The notes under the pieces: generated by a model
What the model was told of the DNA's origin: nothing
Databases searched by the model: none
Seen by the model: the letters and a program-made list of their open reading frames with translations, nothing else
Assembly (NCBI GenBank): GCA_028714335.1
Contig: JAQTMM010000012.1
Location: 1 to 36,311, forward strand
Direction of reading: 5' to 3'
From: Dehalococcoidales bacterium
Lineage (GTDB): Bacteria > Chloroflexota > Dehalococcoidia > Dehalococcoidales > RBG-16-60-22
Length of the DNA: 36,311 nucleotides
Made by a program: the position numbers and the translations under genes
Part shown: piece by piece, positions 19,276 through 27,537 of the stretch
Layout: each line of letters begins with the position of its first letter
Position numbering within the stretch: position 1 is the stretch's first letter

Positions 19276-20055
19276 CTAATAACTCATGCGGATTTTTATC
19301 CCCCGCCCGTGCAGGTAGTCCTTGAGCTGGCGGCAGGTGTATTCGCTGTAGTGGACGACTGATGCCACCAGCGCGGCGTCGGCGTGTCCCTCGGTCAGCA
19401 CGTCGTAAAGATGCTCCGGCTTCCCCGCCCCGCCCGATGCTATCACCGGTATCCCCACGGCGTCGGCAATCATCCGGGTGAGTTTTAATTCGTAGCCGTC
19501 CTTGGTGCCGTCGGCGTCAATAGAGTTGATTACCAGTTCTCCCGCCCCCAGTCTTTCCCCTTCTTTAGCCCACCACAAACCGTCAATGCCGGTGGGCGTT
19601 ACTCCGCCATTGATGACTATCTCGTAGCCGGAGGGTATTTCTTTCGTTGGTTCTACTCGCCGGATGTCCATTGAGAGTACGGTGCTTTGCGCCCCAATGG
19701 CATCGGAGATTTCTGTTATTAGTTCGTGGCGTTTAATGGCGGCGGAGTTGACGTTTACTTTTTCCGCCCCGGCTTCGCGCAGTTTAGTAGCGTCCTCCAC
19801 CGAGCGTATCCCCCCGCCCACCGAGAAGGGTATGAATATCTGCGAGGCGGCTTTTTCCACCATGTCAATCATGATGTTCCGTTCTTCCCGCGAGGCGGTG
19901 ATATCATAGAAAACCAGCTCATCAACGCCATCCTCGTAATACTGGCGGGCTTTTGCTACCGGGTCCCCGATGTCCTTAGTGTCCACAAACTTGATGCTTT
20001 TGGCCAGCTTGCCGTTGCGCACGTCCAGGCAGACGATTAACCGCTTGCTTAACAT
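19276..20055 (-). CDS. hisF: imidazole glycerol phosphate synthase cyclase subunit (HisF)
   Basis: 259-residue TIM barrel that uses ammonia from HisH to turn PRFAR into imidazole glycerol phosphate and AICAR, linking histidine and purine synthesis. Catalytic acids are at D11 (CLDV) and in the VLSMD strand (equivalent of D130). Phosphate-binding elements FSVGGGI and ASGGAG are intact. The protein carries [12 protein letters not shown] and the VRNGKLAKS form of the first loop, as in HisF of several anaerobic lineages. I start at the ATG 20055, which has GGAGGGG upstream and follows the hisH stop by 2 bases; the GTG at 20073 lies inside hisH. Confidence 0.94.
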   Translation of the reverse strand: MLSKRLIVCLDVRNGKLAKSIKFVDTKDIGDPVAKARQYYEDGVDELVFYDITASREERNIMIDMVEKAASQIFIPFSVGGGIRSVEDATKLREAGAEKVNVNSAAIKRHELITEISDAIGAQSTVLSMDIRRVEPTKEIPSGYEIVINGGVTPTGIDGLWWAKEGERLGAGELVINSIDADGTKDGYELKLTRMIADAVGIPVIASGGAGKPEHLYDVLTEGHADAALVASVVHYSEYTCRQLKDYLHGRGIKIRMSY

Positions 20056-20057
20056 GT

Positions 20058-20672
20058 TTACTTCCCCTCCCACCGGTCAAACCGCTCGAGTAAAGCCAGC
20101 CCCAGCCGCCCGCTCTTTTCCGGGTGGAATTGGGTGGCAAAATAGTTTTTGTACCCTATGGCACAGCAAAAATCTTGGCCGTAGTCGGACGTGGCGTAGA
20201 CGTTGTCCGCCGACGCCGGATTGGGGTAGTATGAATGCACAAAATAAAACTGGTCGCCCGCTTTAATGCCTTCCAGAAGCGGGTGCGCTTTTACGACCTT
20301 TACGTCGTTCCACCCGATATGCGGTATCTTCAGGCTTTTATCCTTGAGTTTAAAGCGGACGGTCTTGCCCGGTATGAGTCCCAGAGCTTTTGTCGGCCCC
20401 TCCTCCGATTCCTCCAGCCCGATTTGCGCCCCCAGGCAGATGCCCAGTATCGGTGTGCCGTCTTTATAGGCGCTTAACAGCGCCGCGTCCAGCCCCATCT
20501 CTTTAAGGTATTTCATGGCGCTGGGGGCTGCCCCCACCCCCGGAAAGATTATCTTGCTGGCTTTAGCCACCGCGTCGGGGTCGCTGGTGATGCGTGCTTC
20601 TGTCCCCGCCTCGTTGCAGGCGCGCAGCACGCTCCTGATGTTCCCGGCATTATAATTTACTATCGTTATCAT
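20058..20672 (-). CDS. hisH: imidazole glycerol phosphate synthase glutaminase subunit (HisH)
   Basis: 204-residue class I glutamine amidotransferase that supplies ammonia to HisF. The triad is visible: nucleophile C79 in GICLGAQ, and H183 and E185 in [18 protein letters not shown] at the N-terminus and [11 protein letters not shown] forming the oxyanion strand are typical. It overlaps dgt by 4 bases (ATGA) upstream and is adjacent to hisF downstream. Other his genes are not in the window. Confidence 0.95.
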   Translation of the reverse strand: MITIVNYNAGNIRSVLRACNEAGTEARITSDPDAVAKASKIIFPGVGAAPSAMKYLKEMGLDAALLSAYKDGTPILGICLGAQIGLEESEEGPTKALGLIPGKTVRFKLKDKSLKIPHIGWNDVKVVKAHPLLEGIKAGDQFYFVHSYYPNPASADNVYATSDYGQDFCCAIGYKNYFATQFHPEKSGRLGLALLERFDRWEGK

Positions 20673-21706
20673 TTCAGTTCTTCAGCTAGTCTCAATGCGT
20701 ACTGGTCGGTCATCCCCGCTATATAATCCGCCACCCCCCGCTCCACCGTGTCCGCATGGAGTTTGTATTCCGCCGGCAGTTTCTCCGGGTGCTCGTTAAA
20801 GTACTTCCAGAAAAACACCACCGCCTCTTTGGCTTTGGCGGCGTCCGTGCTTGCCGTGTGGGGGTTATATACCCGCGCAAAAAGAAAATCGTTTAGTTCG
20901 TTCGCGGCAGCCAGCACGTTAGGGCTCATCCTGATGGCCGGACGTTCTTTAATTATAACATGATTTCGTACGTCCCACGACGTTTTTACCACGTCGCTGA
21001 CCATCGTGTTTACCCGTTGTGAATGACGGCTTCCCAGCACTTTAACCGCCTTTCGGGGCAGGTCTTTTTCGGTCAGTATTCCGGCACGTACCGCGTCCCC
21101 GATGTCGTGGTTGATGTACGCCACCATGTCGGATATCTTGACCACCTCCCCCTCTAAAGTGCCCACCTCGCCCCAGTCTTTACCCAGCACCGCCACCCCG
21201 GACTTTGAGTGGCTGATGATGCCGTTCCGCACTTCCCAGGTCAGGTTAAGCCCCTGCCCGTCCTTTTCCAAAAGTTCGACGATGCGCAGGCTCTGCTCGT
21301 TGTGGCGGAAGCCCTTGTCGTAAAGCTCGTTTAAGGTGTCCTCTCCAAAGTGCCCGAAGGGCGTATGCCCCAGGTCGTGCCCCAGTGCGATGGCTTCCGT
21401 CAGGTCCTCGTTAAGGTTTAAAGCGCGGGCAATCGTGCGGGCGATTTGCGACACCTCCAGCGTGTGAGTGAGGCGTGTAACGTAATGGTCGCCAAGGGGG
21501 GCAATAAACACCTGCGTCTTATGCTTCAGGCGCCGGAAGGACTTGCAGTGAATGATGCGGTCGCGGTCGCGCTGAAAACACGTACGGATGGGGTCGGGTT
21601 CTTCGGGGCGTTCCCGCCCTTTAGATTCACGGCTCTTCGCCGCATTGGGCGAGAGGCTTTCTTCCCGCTCCTCGGTCAGCTGTCTGATGCGTAATTCTTC
21701 TATCAT
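20669..21706 (-). CDS. dgt: dGTPase-like HD-domain triphosphohydrolase
   Basis: 345-residue HD-superfamily enzyme that hydrolyses dGTP (or other dNTPs) to nucleoside and triphosphate. Metal-binding residues: H81 in RLTHTLEVSQ and HD at 110-111 in LGHDLGHTPFGHFGE. The FRRLKHKTQVF segment near 57 is the standard substrate-site block. Length fits the shorter dGTPase-like type. It opens a tight four-gene unit (dgt-hisH-hisF-exonuclease). No clear Shine-Dalgarno precedes its ATG, which falls within A/T-rich DNA next to a hairpin. Confidence 0.92.
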   Translation of the reverse strand: MIEELRIRQLTEEREESLSPNAAKSRESKGRERPEEPDPIRTCFQRDRDRIIHCKSFRRLKHKTQVFIAPLGDHYVTRLTHTLEVSQIARTIARALNLNEDLTEAIALGHDLGHTPFGHFGEDTLNELYDKGFRHNEQSLRIVELLEKDGQGLNLTWEVRNGIISHSKSGVAVLGKDWGEVGTLEGEVVKISDMVAYINHDIGDAVRAGILTEKDLPRKAVKVLGSRHSQRVNTMVSDVVKTSWDVRNHVIIKERPAIRMSPNVLAAANELNDFLFARVYNPHTASTDAAKAKEAVVFFWKYFNEHPEKLPAEYKLHADTVERGVADYIAGMTDQYALRLAEELK

Positions 21707-21725
21707 ATTTCGACTAAATAAATAA

Positions 21726-21745
21726 GGGCGGAATCACTTCCGCCC
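21726..21745 (-). terminator. hairpin terminator between PEP synthase and dgt
   Basis: GGGCGGAA (21726-21733), TCAC loop, TTCCGCCC (21738-21745). On the minus strand the hairpin is followed by TTATTTATTT, so it can stop PEP synthase transcription. The wider sequence also looks like a dispersed palindromic repeat. Confidence 0.55.
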
Positions 21746-21773
21746 CTACAATATCATTAAATATTCCTAAAGT

Positions 21774-24023
21774 CTACTTGACGCCCAGCTTGGCTTCCGC
21801 CTCGGCAATAATGTCGCGGGTAACGTCAATCATGTCCGGGCTGACCGATACCGAGGTTATGCCCCACTCCACCAGTTTCTGCGTGATTTCCGGGTAAACG
21901 CTGGGAGCCTGTCCGCAGATGGAGCAGGTGACACCCTTGGCTTTACAAGTCCTCACTACCTTCTCGATGGAAAGCATCACCGCTTCGTTACGCTCGTCAA
22001 AGCTGGCGGCGAGTTTCGAGCTGTCGCGGTCAATACCCAGTGTCAACTGGGTAAGGTCGTTGGAGCCGATTGATATACCGTCAATACCCACGGCGATAAA
22101 TTCCTCCAGCAGGATGACGTTGGAAGGCACTTCGCACATCATCCAGAGCTTGAACTTATCGGAGCGCTTTAGCCCTTCCTCCTCCATGATTTTCTTCGTG
22201 CCGGCCATTTCTTTAACTGTCCGCACGAAAGGTATCATCACCCAGAGGTTGTCGTACTGCTCCCTGACCTTCTTGATGGCGGCAAGTTCTAGTTTGAACG
22301 TTGCGATGTCCGTGATGTACCGCGAAGCTCCGCGGTAGCCTATCATCGGATTTTCCTCGTCCATTTCGTACTTTTCGCCGCCCTTGAGGGCTTTATATTC
22401 ATTGGATTTAAAATCATTGGTGCGGTAAACCACCTGGCGGGGGTGGAAGGCTTTCGCGAACTTGGCAAGGCTGGTGGACAGTTTGTCCACGAATTCTTGG
22501 CCGCGCCCCTGCTCAATCATGTAGCTGGGGTGTTCGCCGATTTCGGCAACCATGAACTCGGCGCGCAATAGGCCGATGCCGTCAACGTCCCGTTTGGCCA
22601 CGCGGTCAACAATTTCCGGCTGCGCCAGGTTGGCGAGCAGCTTCGTCTTGGTTTTAACTTCGCCGCGGGCGCGGATTTTTACGTCGGTCGTGACTTCGAT
22701 TTTACCGGGATAGACCTTCCCGTTGCTGCCGTCCACGGTGATAATCTGCCCGTCTTTAAGAATAGCGGTAGCTTTTTCACAGCCCACGACGCAGGGGATG
22801 CCCAGCTCGCGGCTGACGATGGCGGCGTGCGCCGTGCGGCCGCCGCGGTCGGTAACGATGGCTGCGGCGCGCTTCATCGCGGGAACGAAGTCCGGGGTGG
22901 TCATTTCCGCCACCAGGATGTCCCCCTCCATCACTTTATCAATATCGTCGGGCGTCGGCACTATTTTCACCGGGCCGTAAGCCACGCCCGGGCTGGCCGG
23001 CGCACCGGAGAGTAATACCGGCGCGTCTATATCATGGGATGATTCTTTGCCTTTATGAATCGTCGTCACCGGGCGGGTCTGGACGATGTAGATTTTACCT
23101 TTTTCTTTAGCCCATTCCACATCCTGCGGATGGCCGTAATGTTTTTCCAGCGTCTTCCCGATTTTCGCCAGGAAGATAATGTCGTCGTCGGTAATTTTCT
23201 GGCTGGCCTGTTCTTCCGGCGTCAGGATTATTTTGGTGTTCTCGTCCTTGCCGTGCGCGCCCACTTCCTTGACCAGCTTCCATTCCTGTTTCTTAATTTC
23301 TTTAGTCAGGATTTTATCGCCCTTCTTGTTAACCGTATAATGATCGGGCGTTACGTCGCCGGAAACAATCATTTCTCCCAGCCCCAGCACCGCCTCGATG
23401 GTGATTGTATTTGTATCGCTGGTGTTGGGCTCGATGGTGAACATCACGCCGGAGGATTCGCTCTGCACCATGCGCTGCACCGGTACGGCTATCCCGACCC
23501 TAAAGTGTTCGAATCCTTGTTCCTGTCTGTAAAATATTGCCCTGGCCTCGAACAGCGACGCCCAGCACTTCTGGACGGCGTTAACGACGTCCTCTTTGCC
23601 CTGGATGTTGAGGAAGGTTGCCTGCTGCCCGGCGAACGATGCCTCCGGCAGGTCTTCGGCAGTGGCGGAAGAGCGTACGGCTACCAGCCCGTCGCCCATC
23701 TTTTTATAAGCCTCTTCGATGGCTATAGCTGTTTCAGCGGGCATCTTGGCGTCGGTGATGAGCTTTTGGACTTTGAGGGCTGTTTCCTGGAGTTGTTTGC
23801 TGTTATGAACATCTACGGGTTCAAGGAGTGATTTGATTTTATCATGAAGATTGGCTTTTTCGATGAAGTCGAAATATGCGGAGGCGGTTACGATGAATCC
23901 AGGAGGAACCGGGATTCCGGCATTAGTCATTTCACCAAGATTGGCACCCTTTCCACCCACAAGAGGTATGTCGTTTTTGGTTACCTCGTTAAACCAGACT
24001 ACGGCCTTGGCGGTTTTTTGCAT
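21774..24023 (-). CDS. ppsA: phosphoenolpyruvate synthase
   Basis: 749-residue PEP synthase (pyruvate, water dikinase): pyruvate + ATP + H2O to PEP + AMP + Pi, the entry to gluconeogenesis. The ATP-grasp domain (about 1-335) shows LVGGKGANLGEM, VRSSATAEDLPEASFAGQ and DVEWA. The phosphohistidine domain has GGRTAHAAIVSRELG with H399; the residue before the His is Ala, where many PEP synthases have Cys. The PEP/pyruvate barrel follows (GLLRAEFM, IGSNDLTQLTLG, SICGQAPS with the catalytic Cys). AGGAGG precedes the ATG. It fits an anaerobe that builds sugars from pyruvate. Stands alone with its own promoter. Confidence 0.95.
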   Translation of the reverse strand: MQKTAKAVVWFNEVTKNDIPLVGGKGANLGEMTNAGIPVPPGFIVTASAYFDFIEKANLHDKIKSLLEPVDVHNSKQLQETALKVQKLITDAKMPAETAIAIEEAYKKMGDGLVAVRSSATAEDLPEASFAGQQATFLNIQGKEDVVNAVQKCWASLFEARAIFYRQEQGFEHFRVGIAVPVQRMVQSESSGVMFTIEPNTSDTNTITIEAVLGLGEMIVSGDVTPDHYTVNKKGDKILTKEIKKQEWKLVKEVGAHGKDENTKIILTPEEQASQKITDDDIIFLAKIGKTLEKHYGHPQDVEWAKEKGKIYIVQTRPVTTIHKGKESSHDIDAPVLLSGAPASPGVAYGPVKIVPTPDDIDKVMEGDILVAEMTTPDFVPAMKRAAAIVTDRGGRTAHAAIVSRELGIPCVVGCEKATAILKDGQIITVDGSNGKVYPGKIEVTTDVKIRARGEVKTKTKLLANLAQPEIVDRVAKRDVDGIGLLRAEFMVAEIGEHPSYMIEQGRGQEFVDKLSTSLAKFAKAFHPRQVVYRTNDFKSNEYKALKGGEKYEMDEENPMIGYRGASRYITDIATFKLELAAIKKVREQYDNLWVMIPFVRTVKEMAGTKKIMEEEGLKRSDKFKLWMMCEVPSNVILLEEFIAVGIDGISIGSNDLTQLTLGIDRDSSKLAASFDERNEAVMLSIEKVVRTCKAKGVTCSICGQAPSVYPEITQKLVEWGITSVSVSPDMIDVTRDIIAEAEAKLGVK

Positions 24024-24077
24024 AAGTCCTCCTCTGTTCTAAGTAAGGGGTTATCATGTGAGTGGGGGTGTTATATT

Positions 24078-24107
24078 ATTATATCAATCTGTACACTGTT
24101 TTTTCAA
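24078..24107 (-). promoter_or_regulatory. promoter for ppsA
   Basis: On the minus strand: TTGAAA (complement of 24102-24107), 18-base spacer, TATAAT (complement of 24078-24083), about 55 bases before the start codon. Confidence 0.62.
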
Positions 24108-24126
24108 CTTGTGCGAAATACCTAAT

Positions 24127-24156
24127 TTGACAGGGTGAATAAATCGGGTTTAGAAT
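24127..24156 (+). promoter_or_regulatory. promoter for the DUF151 gene
   Basis: Consensus TTGACA at 24127-24132, 18-base spacer, TAGAAT at 24151-24156, 42 bases before the start. It is back to back with the ppsA promoter. Confidence 0.65.
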
Positions 24157-24197
24157 TAAAAATATGGAGAAGTGATTAGGGGTTAGGGAGGTTTAAT

Positions 24198-24749
24198 ATG
24201 ATAGAAATGACCATAGACAGCATTCGGGTCAGCCTGATGAATTACCAGCGTGTGGTGATTCTCAAAGAGAAAGTTTCAGACCGTTATCTGCCCATCTGGA
24301 TAGGGCCGGCGGAGGCTGACGCCATTGCAGTAAAACTGCAGGGAGTCGCTGTGCCCCGCCCCTTAACCCACGACCTTTTGAACTCGGTTATTGATACTCT
24401 GGGAGGGGTCGTCAACTCTATTATCGTTAACGACCTCAAAAACGACACCTTCTTTGCCAAAGTCGTCATTGACACCTCCGGCAAACAGATGGAAGTCGAT
24501 TCCCGCCCCAGCGACGCTTTAGCCCTCGCGGTGAGGACTGGCGTGCCTATTTACGCCGACGAAGGCGTGCTGGATAAAGCCGGCATCCTGCTGGACGGTG
24601 AGACCGGCAAACCCATCTTCGATGAAAAGGAAACGCCGGAAGGCAAGCCCATCAAGATTAACGATGAAGAAATCAAAAAGAAAATGTCTGCCTTTTATGA
24701 CTTCATCAACACTCTTGACCTGGACGACTTCGATAAGCGCAAATCCTAA
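24198..24749 (+). CDS. DUF151 / bifunctional nuclease family protein
   Basis: 183 residues. The N-terminal 135 or so form the DUF151 domain: VSLMNYQRVVILKEK, YLPIWIGPAEADAIA and the signature SRPSDALALAVRTGVPIYA. Some plant and bacterial members have been reported to have DNase and RNase activity, hence the family name, but the role in most bacteria is unclear. The C-terminal tail (140-183) is highly charged and resembles the UVR-type helical pair found in some relatives. It has its own promoter and a strong terminator, so it is a single-gene unit. Confidence 0.88.
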   Translation: MIEMTIDSIRVSLMNYQRVVILKEKVSDRYLPIWIGPAEADAIAVKLQGVAVPRPLTHDLLNSVIDTLGGVVNSIIVNDLKNDTFFAKVVIDTSGKQMEVDSRPSDALALAVRTGVPIYADEGVLDKAGILLDGETGKPIFDEKETPEGKPIKINDEEIKKKMSAFYDFINTLDLDDFDKRKS

Positions 24750-24768
24750 ACAGTAACGTTGACTGCTA

Positions 24769-24798
24769 AAAGCCCTGCCCAATCAGCAGGGCTTTTTT
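24769..24798 (+). terminator. rho-independent terminator after the DUF151 gene
   Basis: AGCCCTGC (24771-24778), 7-base loop, GCAGGGCT (24786-24793), then a run of T. Strong and classic. Confidence 0.88.
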
Positions 24799-24800
24799 GT

Positions 24801-24829
24801 TTGACAATAATTCGGGGTGATGTTAATAT
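24801..24829 (+). promoter_or_regulatory. promoter for the small beta-rich protein gene
   Basis: Consensus TTGACA at 24801-24806, 17-base spacer, TAATAT at 24824-24829, immediately after the terminator of the preceding gene. Confidence 0.65.
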
Positions 24830-24868
24830 GCTGTATCACTTCTCCACTAATATTTATGGAGGGACATC

Positions 24869-25165
24869 ATGGCGATTGACGGCTCTTATAAAATCGAGAT
24901 TGATACCCCGATGGGCAAGCAGGAAGCTACCATGACTTTCAAAACCGATGGCGGTAAATTAAGCGGCACGGCGGAAAGCATGATGGGCAAACAGGAATTT
25001 ACCGGCACGGTCAACGGCGACGCTTTAACATGGACGATGGATATCAACAGCCCGATGGGGGAGATGAAACTGGAATATACTGCTAAAGTCACCGGCGACG
25101 CAATCGCCGGCGAGGTTAAAGCGGGCAGCTTCGGCTCCTCGCCGTTCAAGGGCAAGAAAATTTAA
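24869..25165 (+). CDS. small conserved beta-strand-rich protein, internally repetitive
   Basis: 98 residues, cytoplasmic (no signal peptide). The pattern is of alternating strands with G-D/N turns, as in a small lipocalin-like or antiparallel beta-barrel protein. Two related halves are visible: DTPMGKQEATMTFKTDGGKL early and NSPMGEMKLEYTAKVTGDAI late, each followed by G-x-(A/V) and a Gly-rich turn. I have seen similar small proteins in anaerobes but know no function. It has a consensus promoter, a GGAGGG ribosome site and its own unit, suggesting robust expression. It is followed by about 150 bases of A/T-rich DNA before the atp promoter. Confidence 0.75.
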   Translation: MAIDGSYKIEIDTPMGKQEATMTFKTDGGKLSGTAESMMGKQEFTGTVNGDALTWTMDINSPMGEMKLEYTAKVTGDAIAGEVKAGSFGSSPFKGKKI

Positions 25166-25224
25166 CGTAATTGTCATACATTTCCCCAATTCTTGCATTC
25201 ACTTAACTAATAGACAAGAAAAAT

Positions 25225-25240
25225 TACGCAATAATGCGTA
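25225..25240. promoter_or_regulatory. inverted repeat upstream of the atp promoter
   Basis: TACGCA (25225-25230), ATAA, TGCGTA (25235-25240): a perfect 6-bp inverted repeat about 75 bases before the atp -35. It could be a protein-binding site or chance in A/T-rich DNA. Confidence 0.3.
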
Positions 25241-25312
25241 GTATATTTAGTGAAATCGGCTGTATCTCTATATATCAAGTGCCGTTAAACTTTGCATTAG
25301 GCTAACATTGGT

Positions 25313-25342
25313 TTGACCCATACCCTTGATTTTTGATAAGAT
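25313..25342 (+). promoter_or_regulatory. promoter of the ATP synthase operon
   Basis: TTGACC at 25313-25318, 18-base spacer, TAAGAT at 25337-25342. The first credible atp start codon is 30 bases downstream. It also shows that the TTG at 25333 cannot be the start of the first gene, since that codon lies inside the promoter. Confidence 0.62.
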
Positions 25343-25371
25343 ATCTTGGTGTCCAGCGCAGCGGGGTGGTT

Positions 25372-25587
25372 ATGTACAAATGGCTGCCGGCATTAAAATT
25401 AACTGGCATCGGGTTTTATGTAGCAACCTGTATTGCGGGGGGCACATTTTTAGGTTGGTGGCTGGGCGATAAGCAACCGTTGTATATAATCATCGGCCTG
25501 GTAATAGGGCTGGTAATAGCTGGCTACGGAGTTTATCAGATGCTTCGCTCATTAATTAAAGAAACAAATAATCAGGAGAAACGTTAA
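25372..25587 (+). CDS. atpI: AtpI/AtpZ-family ATP synthase assembly membrane protein
   Basis: 71 residues with two transmembrane helices (about 10-30 and 36-56, IIIGLVIGLVIAGYGVYQML) joined by a short GDKQ turn, matching the AtpZ/AtpI (ATPase gene 1) family. Members help c-ring assembly or Mg2+ supply and are not part of the finished enzyme. I start at ATG 25372 (GGGGTGG upstream). Its stop overlaps the atpB start as TAATG. As the first gene of the operon it supports the identity of the whole cluster. Confidence 0.82.
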   Translation: MYKWLPALKLTGIGFYVATCIAGGTFLGWWLGDKQPLYIIIGLVIGLVIAGYGVYQMLRSLIKETNNQEKR

Positions 25588-26588
25588 TGGCCGAGCCTAA
25601 GAAGCGCGGCTGTCTTGGTTGTTCTTTACCTATAGTTATTATTGTAGCTATTGTTGCCATCGGCATCGTGGTTATCGGCTTCTTAGCCGGTCCCATCGGG
25701 CAGGCGATGTTCCACCTCGACCTTCCTTCGTGGATAGTCGTAGAAAAACCGGCAATCCACCTGGCGGCGCCGCACCTTTTTGAGATAGGCGGCTTTCCCA
25801 TCACCAATACCATGCTGGCTGGCTGGTTCACCGTTATTTTCCTGGTCGTCGGCAGCTGGCTGATTACCCGCCGCATGAAAATCGTCCCCAATCGCATTCA
25901 GGTTATCTTTGAATTTCTCCTCGGCTGGATTTACGACCTCTGTGAAAGCGTCGCCGGTAAAGAGAACGGGCGCAAGTTTTTCCCCGTCGTTTGCACCATC
26001 TTCCTGTTTGTAGCTTTTAACGCCTGGTTGAGTCTGATACCCGGCTTTGGCTCTATTTTAGTAGGCGGTGGCGGCCATGAGTATGAATTATTACGCGGCG
26101 CCAACACCGACCTTAATACCCCTCTCGCTATAGCGCTGGTGTCCTGCGTTTTTGTGGCGTTTTATGGCATGAAATCTATCGGCTTTAGCTGGGTTAAGCA
26201 GTATTTTAATTTTGGGCCTCTTTTGCGCAGCATCGATGGGATATTCCGGGGAAAGCTCAATTTTATGGATATTTTCTCCAACTTTGTTAACGCCTTCGTC
26301 GGCGGGTTGGAATTTTTGAGTATGCTTATCCGCATCATTAGTTTTACCTTCCGTCTCTTCGGCAACATGACCGCCGGTGAAATTCTGGTGGTTATCGTCG
26401 CCTTCCTTGTCCCCATGGCGATGAGTTGGGTCGTTTATGGCTTTGAATTATTCGTCGGCTTTATCCAGGCTCTGGTGTTTGCCGGCTTAACCCTCGTCTT
26501 CGTGACGATGGCGGTTGCCTCTCATGAAGGCGAATCACACGAAAATAAAAATACAGAAGAAAAGGAATTACTTAAGGAGGGAACATAA
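25587..26588 (+). CDS. atpB: F-type ATP synthase subunit a
   Basis: 333-residue membrane subunit of Fo that forms the proton half-channels against the c-ring. The essential Arg is R256 in FTFRLFGNMTAGE. There are several hydrophobic segments, the first near 14-34. It is longer than typical bacterial subunit a (about 240-280) because of an extended N-terminus (1-70) and a Gly-rich loop (GGGGHEYELL) near 160-168. The N-terminus has a Cys pair (RGCLGCS). Start and stop codons both overlap the neighbours by one base (TAATG), a mark of tight coupling. Confidence 0.95.
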   Translation: MAEPKKRGCLGCSLPIVIIVAIVAIGIVVIGFLAGPIGQAMFHLDLPSWIVVEKPAIHLAAPHLFEIGGFPITNTMLAGWFTVIFLVVGSWLITRRMKIVPNRIQVIFEFLLGWIYDLCESVAGKENGRKFFPVVCTIFLFVAFNAWLSLIPGFGSILVGGGGHEYELLRGANTDLNTPLAIALVSCVFVAFYGMKSIGFSWVKQYFNFGPLLRSIDGIFRGKLNFMDIFSNFVNAFVGGLEFLSMLIRIISFTFRLFGNMTAGEILVVIVAFLVPMAMSWVVYGFELFVGFIQALVFAGLTLVFVTMAVASHEGESHENKNTEEKELLKEGT

Positions 26589-26818
26589 TGGACGCAGAAG
26601 CAATGAAAATGCTGGCAGTAGGTCTGGTCATGGGTCTGGGGGCATTAGGTCCCGGTCTCGGTATCGGCATCCTCGGCTACGGCGCTATGCAGGGTCTGGC
26701 GCGCAATCCTGAAGCCAGGGGCCCGATTATGACCAACATGTTAATCGCCATCGCTATGGCCGAAGCTATCGCTATTTACGCTCTGGTTGTGGCCATCATG
26801 CTCGGCTTCGTATTCTAA
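26588..26818 (+). CDS. atpE: F-type ATP synthase subunit c
   Basis: 76-residue two-helix proteolipid of the rotor ring. Helix 1 has the Gly repeat (GLGALGPGLGIGILGYG), the polar loop is ARNPEA around 38-43, and helix 2 carries the ion-binding Glu59 in AMAEAIAIYAL. Residues that bind Na+ in sodium-type rings are missing: Ile replaces the helix-1 Gln and Ala follows Glu59 where Na+ types have Ser or Thr. This points to proton coupling. AAGGAGG precedes the ATG. Confidence 0.96.
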   Translation: MDAEAMKMLAVGLVMGLGALGPGLGIGILGYGAMQGLARNPEARGPIMTNMLIAIAMAEAIAIYALVVAIMLGFVF

Positions 26819-26862
26819 TCCGGCGGGACATTGAATCAACGTAAGTAATATTGGGGGAAAAT

Positions 26863-26976
26863 ATGGAAAATGAAGGATTACCCAATTTCATCTCGATTAT
26901 CATCGGCGCGGTAATTGTCGGCGTCATCGTCTTTGCCGGCATCCTGCTCCACGCCGTCCTGACGATGCCCAAGTAA
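26863..26976 (+). CDS. 37-residue single-helix membrane peptide inside the atp operon
   Basis: Small ORF between atpE and atpF: ATG at 26863, TAA at 26974-26976. The product starts MENEGLPNFIS, continues as one hydrophobic helix (IIIGAVIVGVIVFAGILL), and ends HAVLTMPK. A GGGGGAAA ribosome site precedes the ATG. Without it the atpE-atpF gap would be 196 bases in an operon whose neighbouring genes overlap. The charge pattern (acidic N-terminus, Lys at the C-terminus) is that of a single-pass peptide. I recognise no family. It could be a small accessory Fo subunit or assembly factor, but only position supports that. Confidence 0.68.
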   Translation: MENEGLPNFISIIIGAVIVGVIVFAGILLHAVLTMPK

Positions 26977-27014
26977 ACCGGGTGGAGTTAAGCTAGACGA
27001 CCAAGGGGGTTAAT

Positions 27015-27524
27015 ATGGGTGGAATATCTGAACTAGGCATAAACTGGGGAGTGCTGGTAACGCAGATTGTGACCTTCGTCATTCTGCTGGTGCTCCTGCG
27101 CGTTGTCGCCTACAAGCCTTTGATGAAGATGCTCGATGAGCGCTCCAGGCGCGTTAAGGATAGCTTGGAGCAGGCTGAAGCTGTGAAGGCTCAATCGGCA
27201 AAAACCGAGGAAGAGCTTAAGAAACAGCTGGAGCAGGCTGGCCGTGAAAGCCAGGAACGCATTGAGCGCGCCATCAAGGCTGGCGAAGAAATTAAGACTA
27301 AAGCGCAGGAAGACGCTAAGAAGGAAGCCGAAGGACTGCTCGTCCGGGCGCGCGAGGAAATCAAGCGCGAGCGTGACGAAGCTGTTGACGGCGTGCGCCG
27401 TGAATTTGCCGATCTTACGGTTCTGGCGGCGGGCAAGGTCATTGAAAAGTCTTTAGACAAAAAAGAGCACCGCGAGCTTATTGATAAAGTACTCGAAGAA
27501 AGCACTAACCTTAAGAAAAACTAA
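27015..27524 (+). CDS. atpF: F-type ATP synthase subunit b
   Basis: 169 residues: one N-terminal transmembrane helix (about 8-30, INWGVLVTQIVTFVILLVLL) followed by a long charged coiled coil (about 40-145) forming the peripheral stalk that holds F1 static. Length and layout are standard. AAGGGGG precedes the ATG. A second b-type subunit (b') is not present. Confidence 0.95.
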   Translation: MGGISELGINWGVLVTQIVTFVILLVLLRVVAYKPLMKMLDERSRRVKDSLEQAEAVKAQSAKTEEELKKQLEQAGRESQERIERAIKAGEEIKTKAQEDAKKEAEGLLVRAREEIKRERDEAVDGVRREFADLTVLAAGKVIEKSLDKKEHRELIDKVLEESTNLKKN

Positions 27525-27537
27525 TTAAGCAGGCAAT

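Noticed and set aside
19276-20672. HisH/HisF as a non-histidine paralogue pair (as in some sugar or surface-polysaccharide clusters)
   Set aside because: Catalytic residues of both subunits are intact, the HisF variant matches ordinary HisF of several anaerobes, and no sugar-modification genes are nearby.
23055-23831. 258-residue plus-strand ORF
   Set aside because: Antisense to the well-conserved PEP synthase; the reverse frame stays open because of codon bias, and the product has no domain features.
26588-26818. Sodium-dependent ATP synthase
   Set aside because: The c subunit lacks the helix-1 Gln and the Ser/Thr after the ion-binding Glu.
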